This document shows positions 11,186-22,540 of a DNA stretch of 64,000 bases, piece after piece. The notes under the pieces are model-generated. The model worked only from the letters and a program-made list of their open reading frames with translations, searched no databases and was not told the origin of the DNA. This DNA is from Ursus arctos. Lineage: Eukaryota; Chordata; Mammalia; Carnivora; Ursidae. Position 1 is the first letter of the stretch. Every line of letters begins with the position of its first letter. The position numbers were made by a program, and so were the translations under genes. The DNA is taken from the NCBI RefSeq assembly GCF_023065955.2, contig NW_026622986.1, positions 18,129,848 through 18,193,847 of the forward strand. The letters run 5' to 3'.

Positions 11186-11799
11186 AATCCCTTTCAAAGG
11201 TGCCCCATACTAGTTATTTTTCCCATTTTTTGGGACACGTTTGTGGAACTTGTACCAAAATAAACAATAACCTTCTCCCCCAACAAAGAATTGTGAAAGG
11301 CTTTAAAATCTGAGTGTGAGTTCTTCTAGGTGGAGGAAGAAATCAGGCCGAACACTGCTTTATTCTTAAAATACCCCTGGAGTGTGGTAGGAGCGAGGGG
11401 TCTTTCGCTTCGTTTGAAAGCCTCGGGTCAGAAGGAGAGTAAATGGCCTTCACCAGGCTGCTGGGCAACCTCACTATGGTTCTCTTGCCGTGACTTCATT
11501 CTGTTGTTTCTCCTTTACCCTTATATTTCCACAGCTTTTAGTTATGGAATTTGCAGTTAGCTTCAGTATTGAAGAGCAAAGTATTTATTGAAAGACCCTT
11601 GTAAAGAAGCAGGGCTGACATTTTGTGCTGGCCACATCAGAAGACTCAGGAGCCAGGTGTAGGGATGAGCTGAAAGGTGGAAGTCTAGCTACAGGGGGGA
11701 AACATGTGTAAAGATAGGGTCAACTTTGAGGTCCTCCTCTGCGGTGTGCGGGGGGAGACCATTCTACCATCTATTAAAACTCTTGCTTATCCTCTGCAG

Positions 11800-11892
11800 G
11801 TGAAATACAAAGGAGAAATTAAACAGGCAACTGCGATTTCCGATCCACCAGAGCTGAAGAGAGCTAAAGAAAACCAGAAGAACGTCAGCAAT
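11800..11892 (+). CDS. NEBL: NEBL exon: nebulin repeat (second copy of the first paired exon)
   Basis: One nebulin repeat, 31 codons, phase 0-0: VKYKGEIKQATAI at the start, then SDPPELKRAKENQKNVSN, identical in that last block to the exon at 7735. Acceptor CTCTGCAG. The donor is GTGCGA at 11893, weak and almost the same as the GTGTGA of its sister exon. Retention of the intron would add three residues and stop. Most differences from the sister exon are at third positions, so both copies appear to be under protein-level constraint. Confidence 0.95.
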
Positions 11893-13140
11893 GTGCGACC
11901 TTAGTCGCTTTTCTTTCTGATGATAGCGAACGTATTATCAACATGTTGATGAAGGATGGTGTTGATAACATTTCATAACCTTGAGTTGATAATTCTGCTC
12001 TCTGTTGACTGCCAGTTTACTTGGAAGGTTGCAGGGTCTGAGGTGTGGGGGGGTACAGCCAAGCATTCCGTGTTCTAGAGTTCCCAGTGACCACCAGTAT
12101 GATTTTTGTCTATCGATTATTGTGTGTCCCTCTCATTTTGTCTGCATGCTGACAGTTGCTGTGGGTCCCCAAAGGGATGCAGTGGTGGCCACTAGTATCC
12201 TGGCCCTTCAGATAAGCTTTCCCACTGCCTTTCCTACTCATATGTGTTCCTGTCCACTCCCATGGCCCACTCCCTGCTAGTGTCGCTTTATTTTTGGGCG
12301 ATGTCTTGGGGGGAATGATAGAGCGTGCATGTCTGACGAGATCACATGGGATCTGAGTTTTTACTCAGGCACCAACTCCTGGCCTGTTCGTAACCCCCTT
12401 CTGTTTATGTAATCCGTGGGTGTGGTTCACTGAGAGAATCCTTCTTTGAAGTCATTAACATATAGATTGGGTTCTCTGGAAGGGGAAATCTGGAAATCTA
12501 TGAGGTTCAAAGGAATCTTTTCTTCCTCAAACCTTTAAAAGTGTTAGGAGCAGCTTCTAAAACAAAGGCAGGCCATTGTGTGGCACCTTTCCTCACAGCT
12601 GTGTTTTGGAGAAGCAGATGCTCATCTTCTCCCGATATATTTAGAATCACGGTTGACACTACTCTGCTAGTCTCAGAAAGGAATGTGGTTCCAAGAAGGA
12701 AGAATGGGGTAGTGGGAAGCACGCTGGCCTTTTTGCGGATGACGTCGGTCACCTGTTTAGGCAATCTTTTCAAAGTTCTGCTACAGTTAATTACTGACAA
12801 ATCGTGACAGTGTATGGGTAGGAGTACCTTTAAGTAATATCCGTGAAGACATTTCTTCTCATATTGCTTTGTGATACGATGCTTCTGACAGCTTTACTGA
12901 TGGTATGCCCATGTATTTGAATACATTCACAGTGACTTCATTCGCAGGGATTCATGCTACGGGATGAATGAAAATAGATTGATTTTAGATGCAAGCATTT
13001 TAAATATGGTGCCCTGTAGATAGCATTCTCTTTTCTCATAGTTCTCTTTCTTGGCTAGCTTTTTAAAATAGCTACCCTGAGACTCTTATTTAGTTGAATT
13101 GATTCACAGTACTCCTATTTTTTATTCTCTGAAATGATAG
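11893..13140 (+). other. NEBL: NEBL intron, 1248 bp
   Basis: Starts with the weak donor GTGCGA and ends GAAATGATAG. I recognise no repeat in it. Open frames at 12507-12807 on both strands look like chance frames. Confidence 0.87.
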
Positions 13141-13233
13141 GTTTATTATAAAGGTCAACTGGGAAGAGCTACATCTTTAAGTGTAACTCCTGAAATGGAA
13201 AGAGTGAAGAAGAACCAAGAAAATATTAGTTCG
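13141..13233 (+). CDS. NEBL: NEBL exon: nebulin repeat with GC splice donor
   Basis: One nebulin repeat, 31 codons, phase 0-0: VYYKGQLGRATSLS, then TPEMERVKKNQENISS. Acceptor AATGATAG (weak pyrimidine tract). The frame-keeping donor is GCAAGT at 13234, so this is a second GC-AG intron; the nearest GT (13229) would again give an 88-nt exon out of frame. It is 20 of 31 residues identical to the exon at 10393 and follows its partner (11800) in the same order. Confidence 0.95.
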
Positions 13234-14323
13234 GCAAGTGGTTTTATTCATTTTGGTCTGTTACAAAGGATGCGTCCGTTATTATTTACTTACAGCCCTG
13301 TTTTTTTTTTTTTTTCTTGTGAAAATAAAATGTATATTCAGGCAACATTTGTGATACATGCCGTAAGTACATGTGTGATTTCAGATGACTTCCATTGCAA
13401 AAGTTGACGTTATCCTGCAACCCTTCATTGCTATTTCCAGATGTGACCAATGGTTACATTCAAAGCTTAGTTTTAAACTATATCATGCTCATTTAAACAG
13501 TGATTCATGTTATTTTAGCCAGTGTCTTTGAAAGTGGTAAAGTCTTGGATGTGTAAGTTACACAAGTGTCATTTTGCAGATGTATTCCATTGACTTCAGA
13601 TTGTTAAATGTTCTCAGCAAAACAAAATCAGAAATGACTCATTACTCCAGAGTAAGGATATGGAGGAAAAAGAACATCTTTCAATGCATTGAATATAGAA
13701 TTCAGTTACTCATTAAGTCCCATGTGCGCCTCAGTGTCTTATTGGGTAGTATGCTTTCTCTTAGTAAGTATCGGGGCTTCAGTTCCGGATTGCTCAGATG
13801 TGCTCAGGTCCTCAGTAATCGCTATCCTAATGTCATGCAGAAGCAGCTTCATAAAGAGCAGTGTCTGCTGGTCAGCCCTCGAGAAGAGCTTTCTTATGCC
13901 TGGGAATCAGCATTTAGGTTTTGATACAGTTTACAGCTCTCCAGCGGCATTTCTGCCCAGAGATGCTGACTGTACTTGACATAAATTACCTTTAAGCTGT
14001 GGCTGCTTAGAAGGAAATTCAATTTGATACACCTCGTTTCCTATCCTCTACAGTGGGCAAAAAATAAAAGGAAATAGAGGGAGGCTTGGGGTTGGTAGGC
14101 ATTCTTCAACAGTGTTATGGTGGAAAATGGGGAGATCCTAGAAACAGGAAAATACACTTAGGTTTCATTTGGTTTGGATTTTCCCTGTGTAAGTGTGATA
14201 ACCACTTTTCCTGACTACATTGTTAGTGGATACTGGTCATTCACACATCTGTTCCGGTTCATAGAGAGAGTTAGGTTGTCTTTGCTTTAGCTTTGCAAGG
14301 TGAACTTTGAGAGTAAAATTTTA

Positions 14324-14552
14324 TTTTATTTTATTTTATTTTTTTATTTTTTAATTTTTTATTTTTTTTTAAAATATTTTATTTATTTATTTGACAGACA
14401 GCCAGCGAGAGAGGGAACACAGGCAGGGAGAGTGGAAGAGGAAGAAGCAGACTCTCAGCAGAGGAGCCTGATGTGGGACTCGATCCCAGAACGCTGGGAT
14501 CACGCCCTGAGCCGAAGGCAGACGCTTAACGACTGCACCACCCAGGCGCCCC
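14324..14552 (-). mobile_element. CAN-SINE, inner copy of a tandem pair
   Basis: Minus-oriented SINE whose head ends in 'ccaggcgcccc' at 14552; its tail is the T/TTTTA-rich stretch from 14324. It abuts a second copy with no unique DNA between them, so it most likely inserted in the A-rich tail of that copy. Confidence 0.9.
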
Positions 14553-14772
14553 TTTTTTTATTTTTTTAAAGATTTTATTTATTTATTTGACAGAGATAGA
14601 GACAGCCAGAGAGAGAGGGAACACAAGCAGGGGGAGTGGGAGAGGAAGAAGCAGGCTCATAGTGGAGGAGCCTGATGTGGGGCTCGATCCCATAACGCCG
14701 GGATCACGCCCTGAGCTGAAGGCAGACGCTTAACCGCTGTGCCACCCAGGCGCCCCACAGAGTAAAATTTTA
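14553..14772 (-). mobile_element. CAN-SINE, outer copy of a tandem pair
   Basis: Second minus-oriented SINE with head end at 14756. The repeat agagtaaaatttta at 14310-14323 and 14759-14772 flanks the pair as a whole, so this copy set the target-site duplication. Confidence 0.9.
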
Positions 14773-14936
14773 GATTGTTACTCTAGAATAACAGGTAATT
14801 CACTGAACAACTTCCCTGGGAAAGAACTGGGACTACGTTGTATGTGTGTCACTCATTCGGAGAGTTTGAAAAGTTACGTAATATTTTTTCTTATAATTTT
14901 CTTATTGTTAAGTACGTTCTACTATTTACTTTGCAG

Positions 14937-15041
14937 GTAAAATATACCCAGGACCATAAACAGATGAAAGGTAGACCAAGTCTGATTTTAGATACCCCTG
15001 GTCTGAGATATGTCAAAGAAGCACAAAACCATATTTCAATG
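14937..15041 (+). CDS. NEBL: NEBL exon: nebulin repeat, 35 codons
   Basis: One long nebulin repeat, phase 0-0: VKYTQDHKQMKGRPSLILD, then TPGLRYVKEAQNHISM. Acceptor TACTTTGCAG is strong; the donor GTAGGG at 15042 is below consensus at +4 and +6. Like the exon at 2664 it has a four-codon insert before the TP block. Sequence and order match the repeat before the shared nebulette/LASP2 exon. Confidence 0.95.
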
Positions 15042-15723
15042 GTAGGGTACAACCAGCTGCTGCTTCTCATGACTAAAACATACTAAGGAATGGCCCCACC
15101 CGGTGTACTGACGGCGTCGTTCACCATTAATCTGGATAACTAACAAAGCATGAACGAAAAGCAAAACGTGGATGGGCCCATCTTTTTGGGGGGACTTTCT
15201 AATCACACTGAAATGTAATGGACATATTTAGTCTAATAAAGTAATTTTTCTCAGTGATATTTTGGGTGTGTTTTTATTTCTAACATGACTACTATAAATG
15301 CGTTTTATGAAAAACGTTTGCTTGGACTTCTTTTCAATAAATTTTAAGGTAGAGTTTGGTATATTTACATGTGCAAAGGATATAAAAACTGTGTATGTTT
15401 TTTAAAGCAATTGCATGAGATACAATTTATATGCCATAAGGTTTATTCATTTAAAGTGTTCAATTCAGTGATCTATAGTAAAATTTACAGATCCAGTTTC
15501 AGAATATGAAAGAAGTGTATGTTTTGAAGTATATATATCCATTTTTGTAATAATATACAAAAATCATATATAACTATTTGTAACTCTCAATCTAATTTTA
15601 AATAATACTGTTTTCTTGGGTAATTGTGTGGAAATAACATAACATTTTAATACCTATTAAAGGTTCAAAGATAGAAAATTAATTTGTACCTAAGTTAGTA
15701 CATTTTAGGAAATCACCAGGATT

Positions 15724-15784
<61 letters not shown>

Positions 15785-16044
15785 TTCAAACCTTCTCATT
15801 GATATACTGGTTTATATAAATTTAAAAGAGCTGTTAACCATAATGATGAAAAACATTGTGAAAGTATCAGCACTTGATTTCTGATGTTAGGAAGCTGACA
15901 TTTCAGACACTATTTTTGGAGTAATTGGAAAAGATACAAATATGTGGAAAATAATCTAGATACAGCTGCCACAGCAAAATTTTATGAGGTACGTAACCAT
16001 CAGGAAATTCCAGTTTGAGTTCATGCTGTTTTCCCTTTTTTCAG
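15042..16044 (+). other. NEBL: NEBL intron, 1003 bp, with (TA)n
   Basis: AT-rich intron with a near-pure TA dinucleotide array at about 15727-15782. It ends with a strong acceptor, TTTCCCTTTTTTCAG. No interspersed repeat recognised. Confidence 0.9.
15727..15782. repeat. (TA)n microsatellite
   Basis: About 28 uninterrupted TA units, roughly 260 bp upstream of the exon at 16045. Pure TA arrays of this size tend to be length-variable and can extrude as cruciforms. Confidence 0.97.
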
Positions 16045-16216
16045 GTAAAATATCATGAAGACTTTGAAAAGACAAAGGGAAGGGGCTTTACTCCTGTTGT
16101 AGATGACCCCGTGACTGAGCGAGTGAGGAAGAACACGCAGGTGGTCAGTGATGCGGCCTACAAAGGTGTCCACCCTCACATCGTGGAGATGGACAGGAGA
16201 CCTGGAATCATTGTCG
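16045..16216 (+). CDS. NEBL: NEBL exon shared by nebulette and LASP2: last nebulin repeats
   Basis: 172 nt, 57 codons plus one base (phase 0 to 1). It encodes VKYHEDFEKTKGRGFTPVV, then DDPVTERVRKNTQVVSD, one full repeat, followed by a partial repeat AAYKGVHPHIVEMD ending RRPGIIV. Acceptor TTTTTTCAG, donor GTAAGC at 16217. The trailing G makes D (GAC) with the next exon in nebulette or A (GCC) with the exon at 41052 in the LASP2 form, as in the human isoforms I recall. It is the last repeat-coding exon before the linker. Confidence 0.96.
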
Positions 16217-18827
16217 GTAAGCTGACGGTCCTTCTCAGCAGGTCCGCACAGTCAAAAACATCGTCCTTGGCCTAGCTTTTGAATCGGCCTCCTCATTCAT
16301 GAGACTCCTCAAATGTTTGATGTGGTGCCCAACTGAAAACGAACCAGGCTAAGTGCTACTGTTGGCGCCATGTTGAATGGGATCCATGGTACTTGCCAGG
16401 TATCAGTGCCAATCCTTTCTATGATTGGACTTTCTCTGTCTTTAATAACTTTCTGTTCTTAAGGGTGTTCTTACTTGTTAAGCAAAGACGCAGCCCAAAT
16501 ATCAGACATGAGTGGTAACAAAGGTTGAGCAATTATTTTGTTTTCCTTTCGCTTATGTTCTGGATCAATGCATTGTACTGCAGACATCGTCTACATGGGG
16601 GACAGAAAAAACAGAAATAATCCCCTTTCTGTCCTTTTACCACAAATAAAAGTACCAAAGAGATTCTGATGGTATTCATAATATGAATAGCTTATGTATT
16701 TTTTGAATACTATCTCTGAATGGGGATATTCGGGAGCTGTCTACCAGCACCATAAATCTGAGACAAAGGAAACTTCTCTCCTCGCTGTTCCTTCTTGTCC
16801 ATCTGGGAACATCTTAGGAACGAAGTGTTGAATGGTAGCTGAGACAGCAGTGATCACCCCAGGGTTAGGGCTAGAAAGGCAGTTATTGACTTTTCAATAT
16901 AAATCAACGACCCATACTTCCAAATGACTATTGCCTGAATTTTTGTAGCTAGTCCAATCCTAAAGCTCAGATAATATTTTGGGAACCCATTCTGCATGCT
17001 CGTCGATAACCTTAGCATTAGGTTAGCTTCATCTTCACAGGGAAGAGCTTATTTTTTTGGAGCTAGTGAAAGGCCATTTAGAGGTGGGCTGGGTGAGGGA
17101 AGTGTGTTTCTACCTGACTGGGTAATGTCTTAATGTGAAACAACGGTACTGAAGTCGGGCCGTTAAGTTCCTCGAATGATTAGTAAGCGAATCTGAAAGT
17201 CCTTTCCACAGAGGAATTCCACACATATGTGCACACTACTGATAGCTCTGCACATCTTTCAAAGGTGATTGTGTAAAAGGATCACATTAGGTTGAATGGA
17301 TGGGTTGAGATGTTTTCATTGAAAGTAACATGGATTTAATTTCATTGCTTTGGCTTAACATCTCATAAGGGATAGTGAGTACAGAGGGTCCGATTCATCC
17401 CTCAAGGATGGAAACGCTGACTGTCTACACAGCTTACACTGGGGTCCTCCTCCCTAGATCAGGGGCCCAGAATGATGGCAAAATTCTTGTTAGAAACTGG
17501 GAGTTTGTCTAGACTTCGAGCTCTCAGAATTCAGTACTCACTACCTTTGGGATAGAAATTATTATTATTTTTTAAAAAATTCAACATATATGTCTCTAAA
17601 TTATTCCCTTACTGGGTCATCTGGAAGCCACTTGATTTCTTCTTAGTGGGGGAGACTGTTTTCCATTGAGGACTTTCCTATGAAGCCACAAAGTGAAGTA
17701 CATTCAACAAGCAAACTTCTGAGTCAGGCAGGAAAATGCAGGTTTGGAGATCTTCTGAGCAATTCAGACTAAGCCAAGTTGTGCTACTTCTATTTTTGCT
17801 GGAGGCTCTGCTTTGGACTAGTTGTGTAACCGTGGTCAGGCTACCTTGATCTCTCTATGCCTTAGTTTCCCTATTTATAAAACAGGATAGTAAGAGCACC
17901 TACTTAAATATGGTAGGAAGCCTAAGTGAGTTATGTTGTGATGGACGGTCGTGCTCGGCACGTAATACTAATGACAGACACTAGGAGCTCCGCTTCCAGC
18001 TCCATTCATTAATTGTTTTTACTCAAGCTCCGTTTCTGTCCGTAGCTAGATTTTTCACTCTCCTGTTGTGAATACAGCACTGAGCAGATCATGTTAGGAC
18101 ATGAGCACCATTAGTTGGAGACACGGGTAAACCTGGAAGTTATTGTATTTGGATTTTGCCTCCAACTCAAATAGGAGAGTGAATTGGTTTGCTCAGGTCT
18201 GATTGCTAAGGATGGCAGTGAACGCACCTCTGGTCCCTTGAGAGCAGGAAGTTGCTCCTTGCTCATCTTTCCATCCCTCACCCTCCCTTGCTCAGTGCCG
18301 TGCTTTATTGCACTTTTCCAAGAAATGTGTCTTGTGTGGGTTAGCCTGTGCTCACCAGCTTCCAATGAAAGCTGGGCTTGCCCCTTACCTGCATTTCAAA
18401 CACTTGTTTTGGGGAGGGAAGTTTTTGTTCTTCGTTTTCTCGGACAAAAACCTCTCAGTCACTTCCTATGAATTACTCACGTGTCCTTGATCCGGAGCTT
18501 AAATCAAACATTTTACCTCTTTCAGCGTGTGGAGGGCACAAGTGTTGGGGGTTCGGGGGTGCGGGGAGTTGTCTGGTGTGTTGGGTGATGAGTCAAAGGC
18601 TCCAGACGGAAGGTCAATGAAGAACAAACCAGGCAACTGAAGTCTGCTCGCAAAGTTTTCTTATTAAATCCTTGTGAATGTGACTGTCCCTTTGTTCTCC
18701 TCCGAAGTCTGCAGTGCAATGAGTTCGCTTATTACTGGTGTGCTTATGACATGTATCTTTTTCCAGACTTGCCCTTGACTTCTTAAAATTCATTCTTGAT
18801 TTGTTGATTTCTTCCTTTTGGTAAAAG
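16217..18827 (+). other. NEBL: NEBL intron, 2611 bp
   Basis: GT-AG intron with one MIR (17795-17985). The open frames near 18111-18620 on both strands are short, mutually overlapping and unsupported. Confidence 0.87.
17795..17985 (+). repeat. MIR fragment
   Basis: 'ctttggactagttgtgtaac', 'atgccttagtttccctattt' and 'aaaacaggatagtaagagc' match the MIR core in order. Confidence 0.72.
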
Positions 18828-18920
18828 ACCTCAAAGTTTGGCGTACAGATCCTGGCTCCATCTTCGACCTTGATCCCCTGGAAGACAATATTCAGTCTAG
18901 AAGTCTCCATATGCTCTCTG
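18828..18920 (+). CDS. NEBL: NEBL exon: linker, first nebulette-specific cassette
   Basis: 93 nt, phase 1-1. It completes D from the previous exon and reads LKVWRTDPGSIFDLDPLED, then NIQSRSLHMLS plus one base. It belongs to the linker between the nebulin repeats and the SH3 domain. Acceptor CCTTTTGGTAAAAG (pyrimidine tract broken by GGTAAAA); donor GTACTG at 18921, weak. Because length is a multiple of three and both phases are 1, it can be skipped without a frameshift; it is absent from the LASP2 isoform. Confidence 0.94.
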
Positions 18921-20189
18921 GTACTGCTTACATTTTGAGTTGCTCCCCATTTATGTGGTTTTGTCCTGAGAGTGAAGCTACTCTGAGCGGTAGAGGCTCA
19001 TGGTACCAACTGTGTGATGTAAATTTAAAAGTTGAGGTTTTGAAAAACAAACAAACAAACAAAAATGCCATGCTGCTTTAAAATACCATTAATCATTTAT
19101 GAAAACAGACTTTGCAAAAGGGCTTTTTAATATATCTTAGATTCCTTTGTTCTAGATTCACTTAGAAAGGTGTCCAGAGATTCCTGATGTCTGCTTTTCA
19201 TTAGTGAACGTGATTTTATAGGTTTTCTGGGCTTTCAAATGCAGTTATTCGGACTGCACTAAAGTGCTGAGACATAGAGGGTTTGTTTCATGGAAAACAG
19301 TATTCCAACATTTTAGGTAGATGTTAAGATTTATATATAAAACAGTGGGGAGGTTTTCTATACAGCATCATGAACGTGTTAAAAAATAGACTTTTAGGTA
19401 CACTTAAAATGTATCTCTGAGTGTTTGTTTAGTGCAAAATTTATAGTGTATAGATATGCAAGTTTATTTGACTTTTAATTTAGACCTTGTGTTTCTAATT
19501 AAAAGCAAAACCTGAATGGTTTGGCTCTTTGGGTACAGTGATAGCATGGTTTGACATTTCAGACTTTCAGATAGTGTTTAACAAACTGAAGCTTTGACAG
19601 TTATGCAATTATTTTAAACAATATAAATAGATGTATCATATCCTTTGGGTCTGACTCTCTCCCCTGATTTAAACTCTACATTTAATTACTGACGTTAATG
19701 AAATTGAAAGCCCAAGGCAATGTAGGGACTCTAATACTTTTGTAGTCAGTTTGATCCACGTAATCAGCCAAATTGTCATTAAATTTTCTGAAGATAAAGA
19801 AAAGGCAACAAATGCTGTATGCTTGGGGATTCTTGAAAATGATTATGTCTAACCAGACGTTATATTTGATAGAAATATTTTAGTTTGCCAGTGTTGTTCT
19901 TAGTTCTTGTCAATTTCCCATCCCCCATTTCTCCTTTAAAATCTAGACTTACAATGAGTATAAATGATTGTTCAACATTTCTACATTTGAAACTACAGAA
20001 TGCTGAAGTTTGGTAGTAGGCGACTAGAACTTATAATAGTTGAGCTTGGGATTTTATTTAGTAAGACATGGGTTTTCTTCCTTGTTTAACTTTTATTTTT
20101 TCTTTCTTTTCTTTTCCTTTCTTTTTTTTTTTTTTTTTTGTTCTTCAAGTCACTTAACCACAAATCTGAATATTTTCCCTCCACTATAG
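18921..20189 (+). other. NEBL: NEBL intron, 1269 bp
   Basis: AT-rich intron with an AAAC-type run near 19046-19064 and a strong T/C tract at 20096-20139 about 50 bases before the acceptor CACTATAG. No interspersed repeat recognised. Confidence 0.87.
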
Positions 20190-20339
20190 AAAAGGCGAAT
20201 CACTATAGGAGACACCGTTCCCGATCTCACTCGAGCAGTACTTTTGGTACAGGTCTCGGAGATGACAAATCAGAAATATCCGAGATTTACCCTAGCTTTT
20301 CGTGCTGCAGTGAGGGAACCAGACCGTCGGATGAAGGAG
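20190..20339 (+). CDS. NEBL: NEBL exon: serine-rich linker, second nebulette-specific cassette
   Basis: 150 nt, phase 1-1. With one base from the previous exon it encodes EKANHYRRHRSRSHSSS, TFGTGLGDDKSEISEIYPSF and SCCSEGTRPSDEG: an Arg/Ser-rich stretch followed by an acidic Ser-rich part, with no globular domain. Acceptor CACTATAG, with a strong T/C tract further upstream; donor GTAGCA at 20340, weak. Like the exon at 18828 it is a symmetric cassette left out of LASP2. The reading in the other frame (20244-20435) is a shadow. Confidence 0.95.
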
Positions 20340-21344
20340 GTAGCAAGCATTACCCAGTCTCAGAGAATAATCATTCATTTTTGTAAACATGTCCCAAGTG
20401 CGTCTAACGTTCTTCACCTTTGCACCGACACGTAGCCTGGGTGTATTCGAAAATTTTAAATTATGTTTAGAAAGTTTGAGTCCTTTGCTTTTAAACTACT
20501 AATTTGCATTTCTGCATGTTTGTTTTTCCTGTCTCACTTCACTGTTTTCACTGCCAGTGGATCTTTAATGACCACAGGGGCGTGGGAGCTGCCACGTGAG
20601 TCTGTTTCACCGTTGGACGTGGTAGACGTACGTGGCGCGAGGGGACACTAGAGTTCTGTGGCTTTTGTATCTGGTTATACAAAATTGTACAGTTATATTT
20701 GAGCGGCTTAGAGGGGTTGCTCCGAATCTGTGTGCATTGCAGTATTGCTACACATTTGCAGACGAGCTAGATCTTGCCTAAAACAAATTGGATGTGATAC
20801 TTGAGATATGGGATTTTTTTTTTTTAAGTGGAAAACACTATTGATTGTTAATAATCTTCCCTATATTTCCTGTAGTCATCCTCTCTTCTGTTTTCTGCAT
20901 CCAAGCTGGTGGATTAGGTCTAGACCTTTTAGTTGAAATTGTTTGGGATGTTAAACTAATCCTGCGGATAAAGGTCTTATTGACGTTTAAGACTACAGTG
21001 CGGCCACATTTTAGCGCTACGGGCAGTGGGGTGAGGGGCCAGAAATGTGTAAGAACTACTGGAATCCTGAATTTCCTTTTCAAACCGCAGAGGTCAGAGC
21101 GCTGAAATCAATCCCTAAGGCAGGCAGTTTTGATGGTGAGCAACTTCACATGGGGGGTTGGGGGATGGGGAAAAAGTAAAGTGACTGAAGACCAGATGAG
21201 ACCATGAGCACTCTTGCAGTTGTGTGATTGTTTTTTCCATTTGTTCGAATAAAGCACTCAGGAAGGGAAAAGCAGTTACATCCTGTACATCTTAAATTAT
21301 GCGTTGAGGCTGGCCTCAGCTCTGTAGAAAGGTGTTTTTTTTTT

Positions 21345-21760
21345 TTCTTTTTTTCTTTGATGTTTCAGCTTTACTGAGGTACTGTCAGATATCTGAAGTG
21401 TCCACCGGGATGATCTGATGTATGAGCACGTTGGGAAGGGACTCCCCACCCCGCCTCCCGTCTAGTAATTAGCACATCCATCCCTCACATAGTTCTCTTT
21501 CATTTGGGTGCAAGAGAACATTCACGTTCTACTCTCCTAGCAAACTTCAACTAGACAATACAGTGTTGGGTGTTGTCAACCATCGTGGCCATGTTAGACG
21601 TGAGAGCCTCAGAGCTTATTCATTTACAGCCCATAGTTTGCACCCCTTTCTAACTTCTCCGTGTTCCCCACCCCCAGCCCGACAGCCACTTTTCTACTCT
21701 TTCTATGAGTTTGCTTTGTTTTTTTTTTTCTTTTTAAGATCCCACCTTACTAGAAAGTTT
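21345..21760 (-). mobile_element. L1 3'-end fragment, antisense
   Basis: 'tttcagctttactgaggtac', 'tctcctagcaaacttcaac', 'caatacagtgttgggtgttg' and 'ccacttttctactctttcta' follow the complement of an old mammalian L1 3' end. Truncated, with no coding capacity. Confidence 0.72.
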
Positions 21761-22137
21761 TAAATGATCTCCTTTCTCTATGGTTCTAGTGAAGAATTTG
21801 TCAATTGGTTTTGCTCTCTTAGAGATAAGATAGACGTGAGTGATCTCCCCTTTCTGTGACTGCTTCTCTAGCAGAGGGTTCAGTGACTTCGTGAGTATTT
21901 TGATTTTGGATTTGCGGTTCTTGATTTCTCCCTTCAGGGTCCTCTGTGGTTCTGGAGGTACAGAATAATGTCGGCGCTTGATGAGATGAACAAAACCCAA
22001 AGCCAATACAAGAATACATTTCGAGCCATCTTAGTCAACATCGCTCAGTCCAGCATTTTGGAGTTGATGCAATGTGCCTTAGAGACTTGGCTTCAGCAAT
22101 GACCCTTCCCCTTCGTCTCTGTACATCCAACACAGCC

Positions 22138-22540
22138 TTCATTCGTTTATTCACCAAATATTTATTGAGTATTCTTTGTACACCAGCCAAGAGCCGGGAT
22201 CTGGCGATGCATATAGCAGCGAGCAAAAGAGAGGCACACCTGGTCTAAGGGGCTTAGACTTTGGTGGGGGACCCTGACATTAAACAGATACTGACCCAAC
22301 CAACATATAATGAAGAATGGAGTAGGTGCTGAGGGGAGAGCATGGGGGCTACAAGATGTATGACAGGGGAATTCCATATGGCCTTGATGTCAGGGAAGCC
22401 TTCCCAGGGAAGGAAGATTTGAGCCGAAATGCCAATGCTCAATGACGTTAACTAGGCCAACGGGGCTTTGGGAGAAGAATGCCTTTGAGAGAGAGAACAG
22501 AATACTGAGACGGTGTATCCGTGAGATGTTGAAATGGAGG
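22138..22540 (-). repeat. L2 fragment, antisense
   Basis: Starts 'ttcaccaaatatttattgag' at the L2 3' terminus and continues through 'gacattaaacagatactga' and 'gtcagggaagccttccc', in the order of the L2 complement. Confidence 0.72.

Larger units (their letters stand above)
10486..11799 (+). other. NEBL: NEBL intron, 1314 bp (GC-AG)
   Basis: Begins GCAAGT and ends CTCTGCAG. It contains an L2-like fragment (10678-10800, minus) and a MIR (11010-11185, minus). No other feature recognised. Confidence 0.88.
13234..14936 (+). other. NEBL: NEBL intron, 1703 bp (GC-AG)
   Basis: Begins GCAAGT and ends TACTTTGCAG. The right part holds two CAN-SINEs in tandem with a TTTTA-rich tail (14310-14772). The left part has a T-run at 13304-13317 and otherwise no recognised feature. 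Confidence 0.88.

Noticed and set aside
18111..18910. Cluster of short frames on both strands before the exon at 18828
   Set aside because: Mutually overlapping, without splice signals; only the 18828-18920 part is supported as coding.
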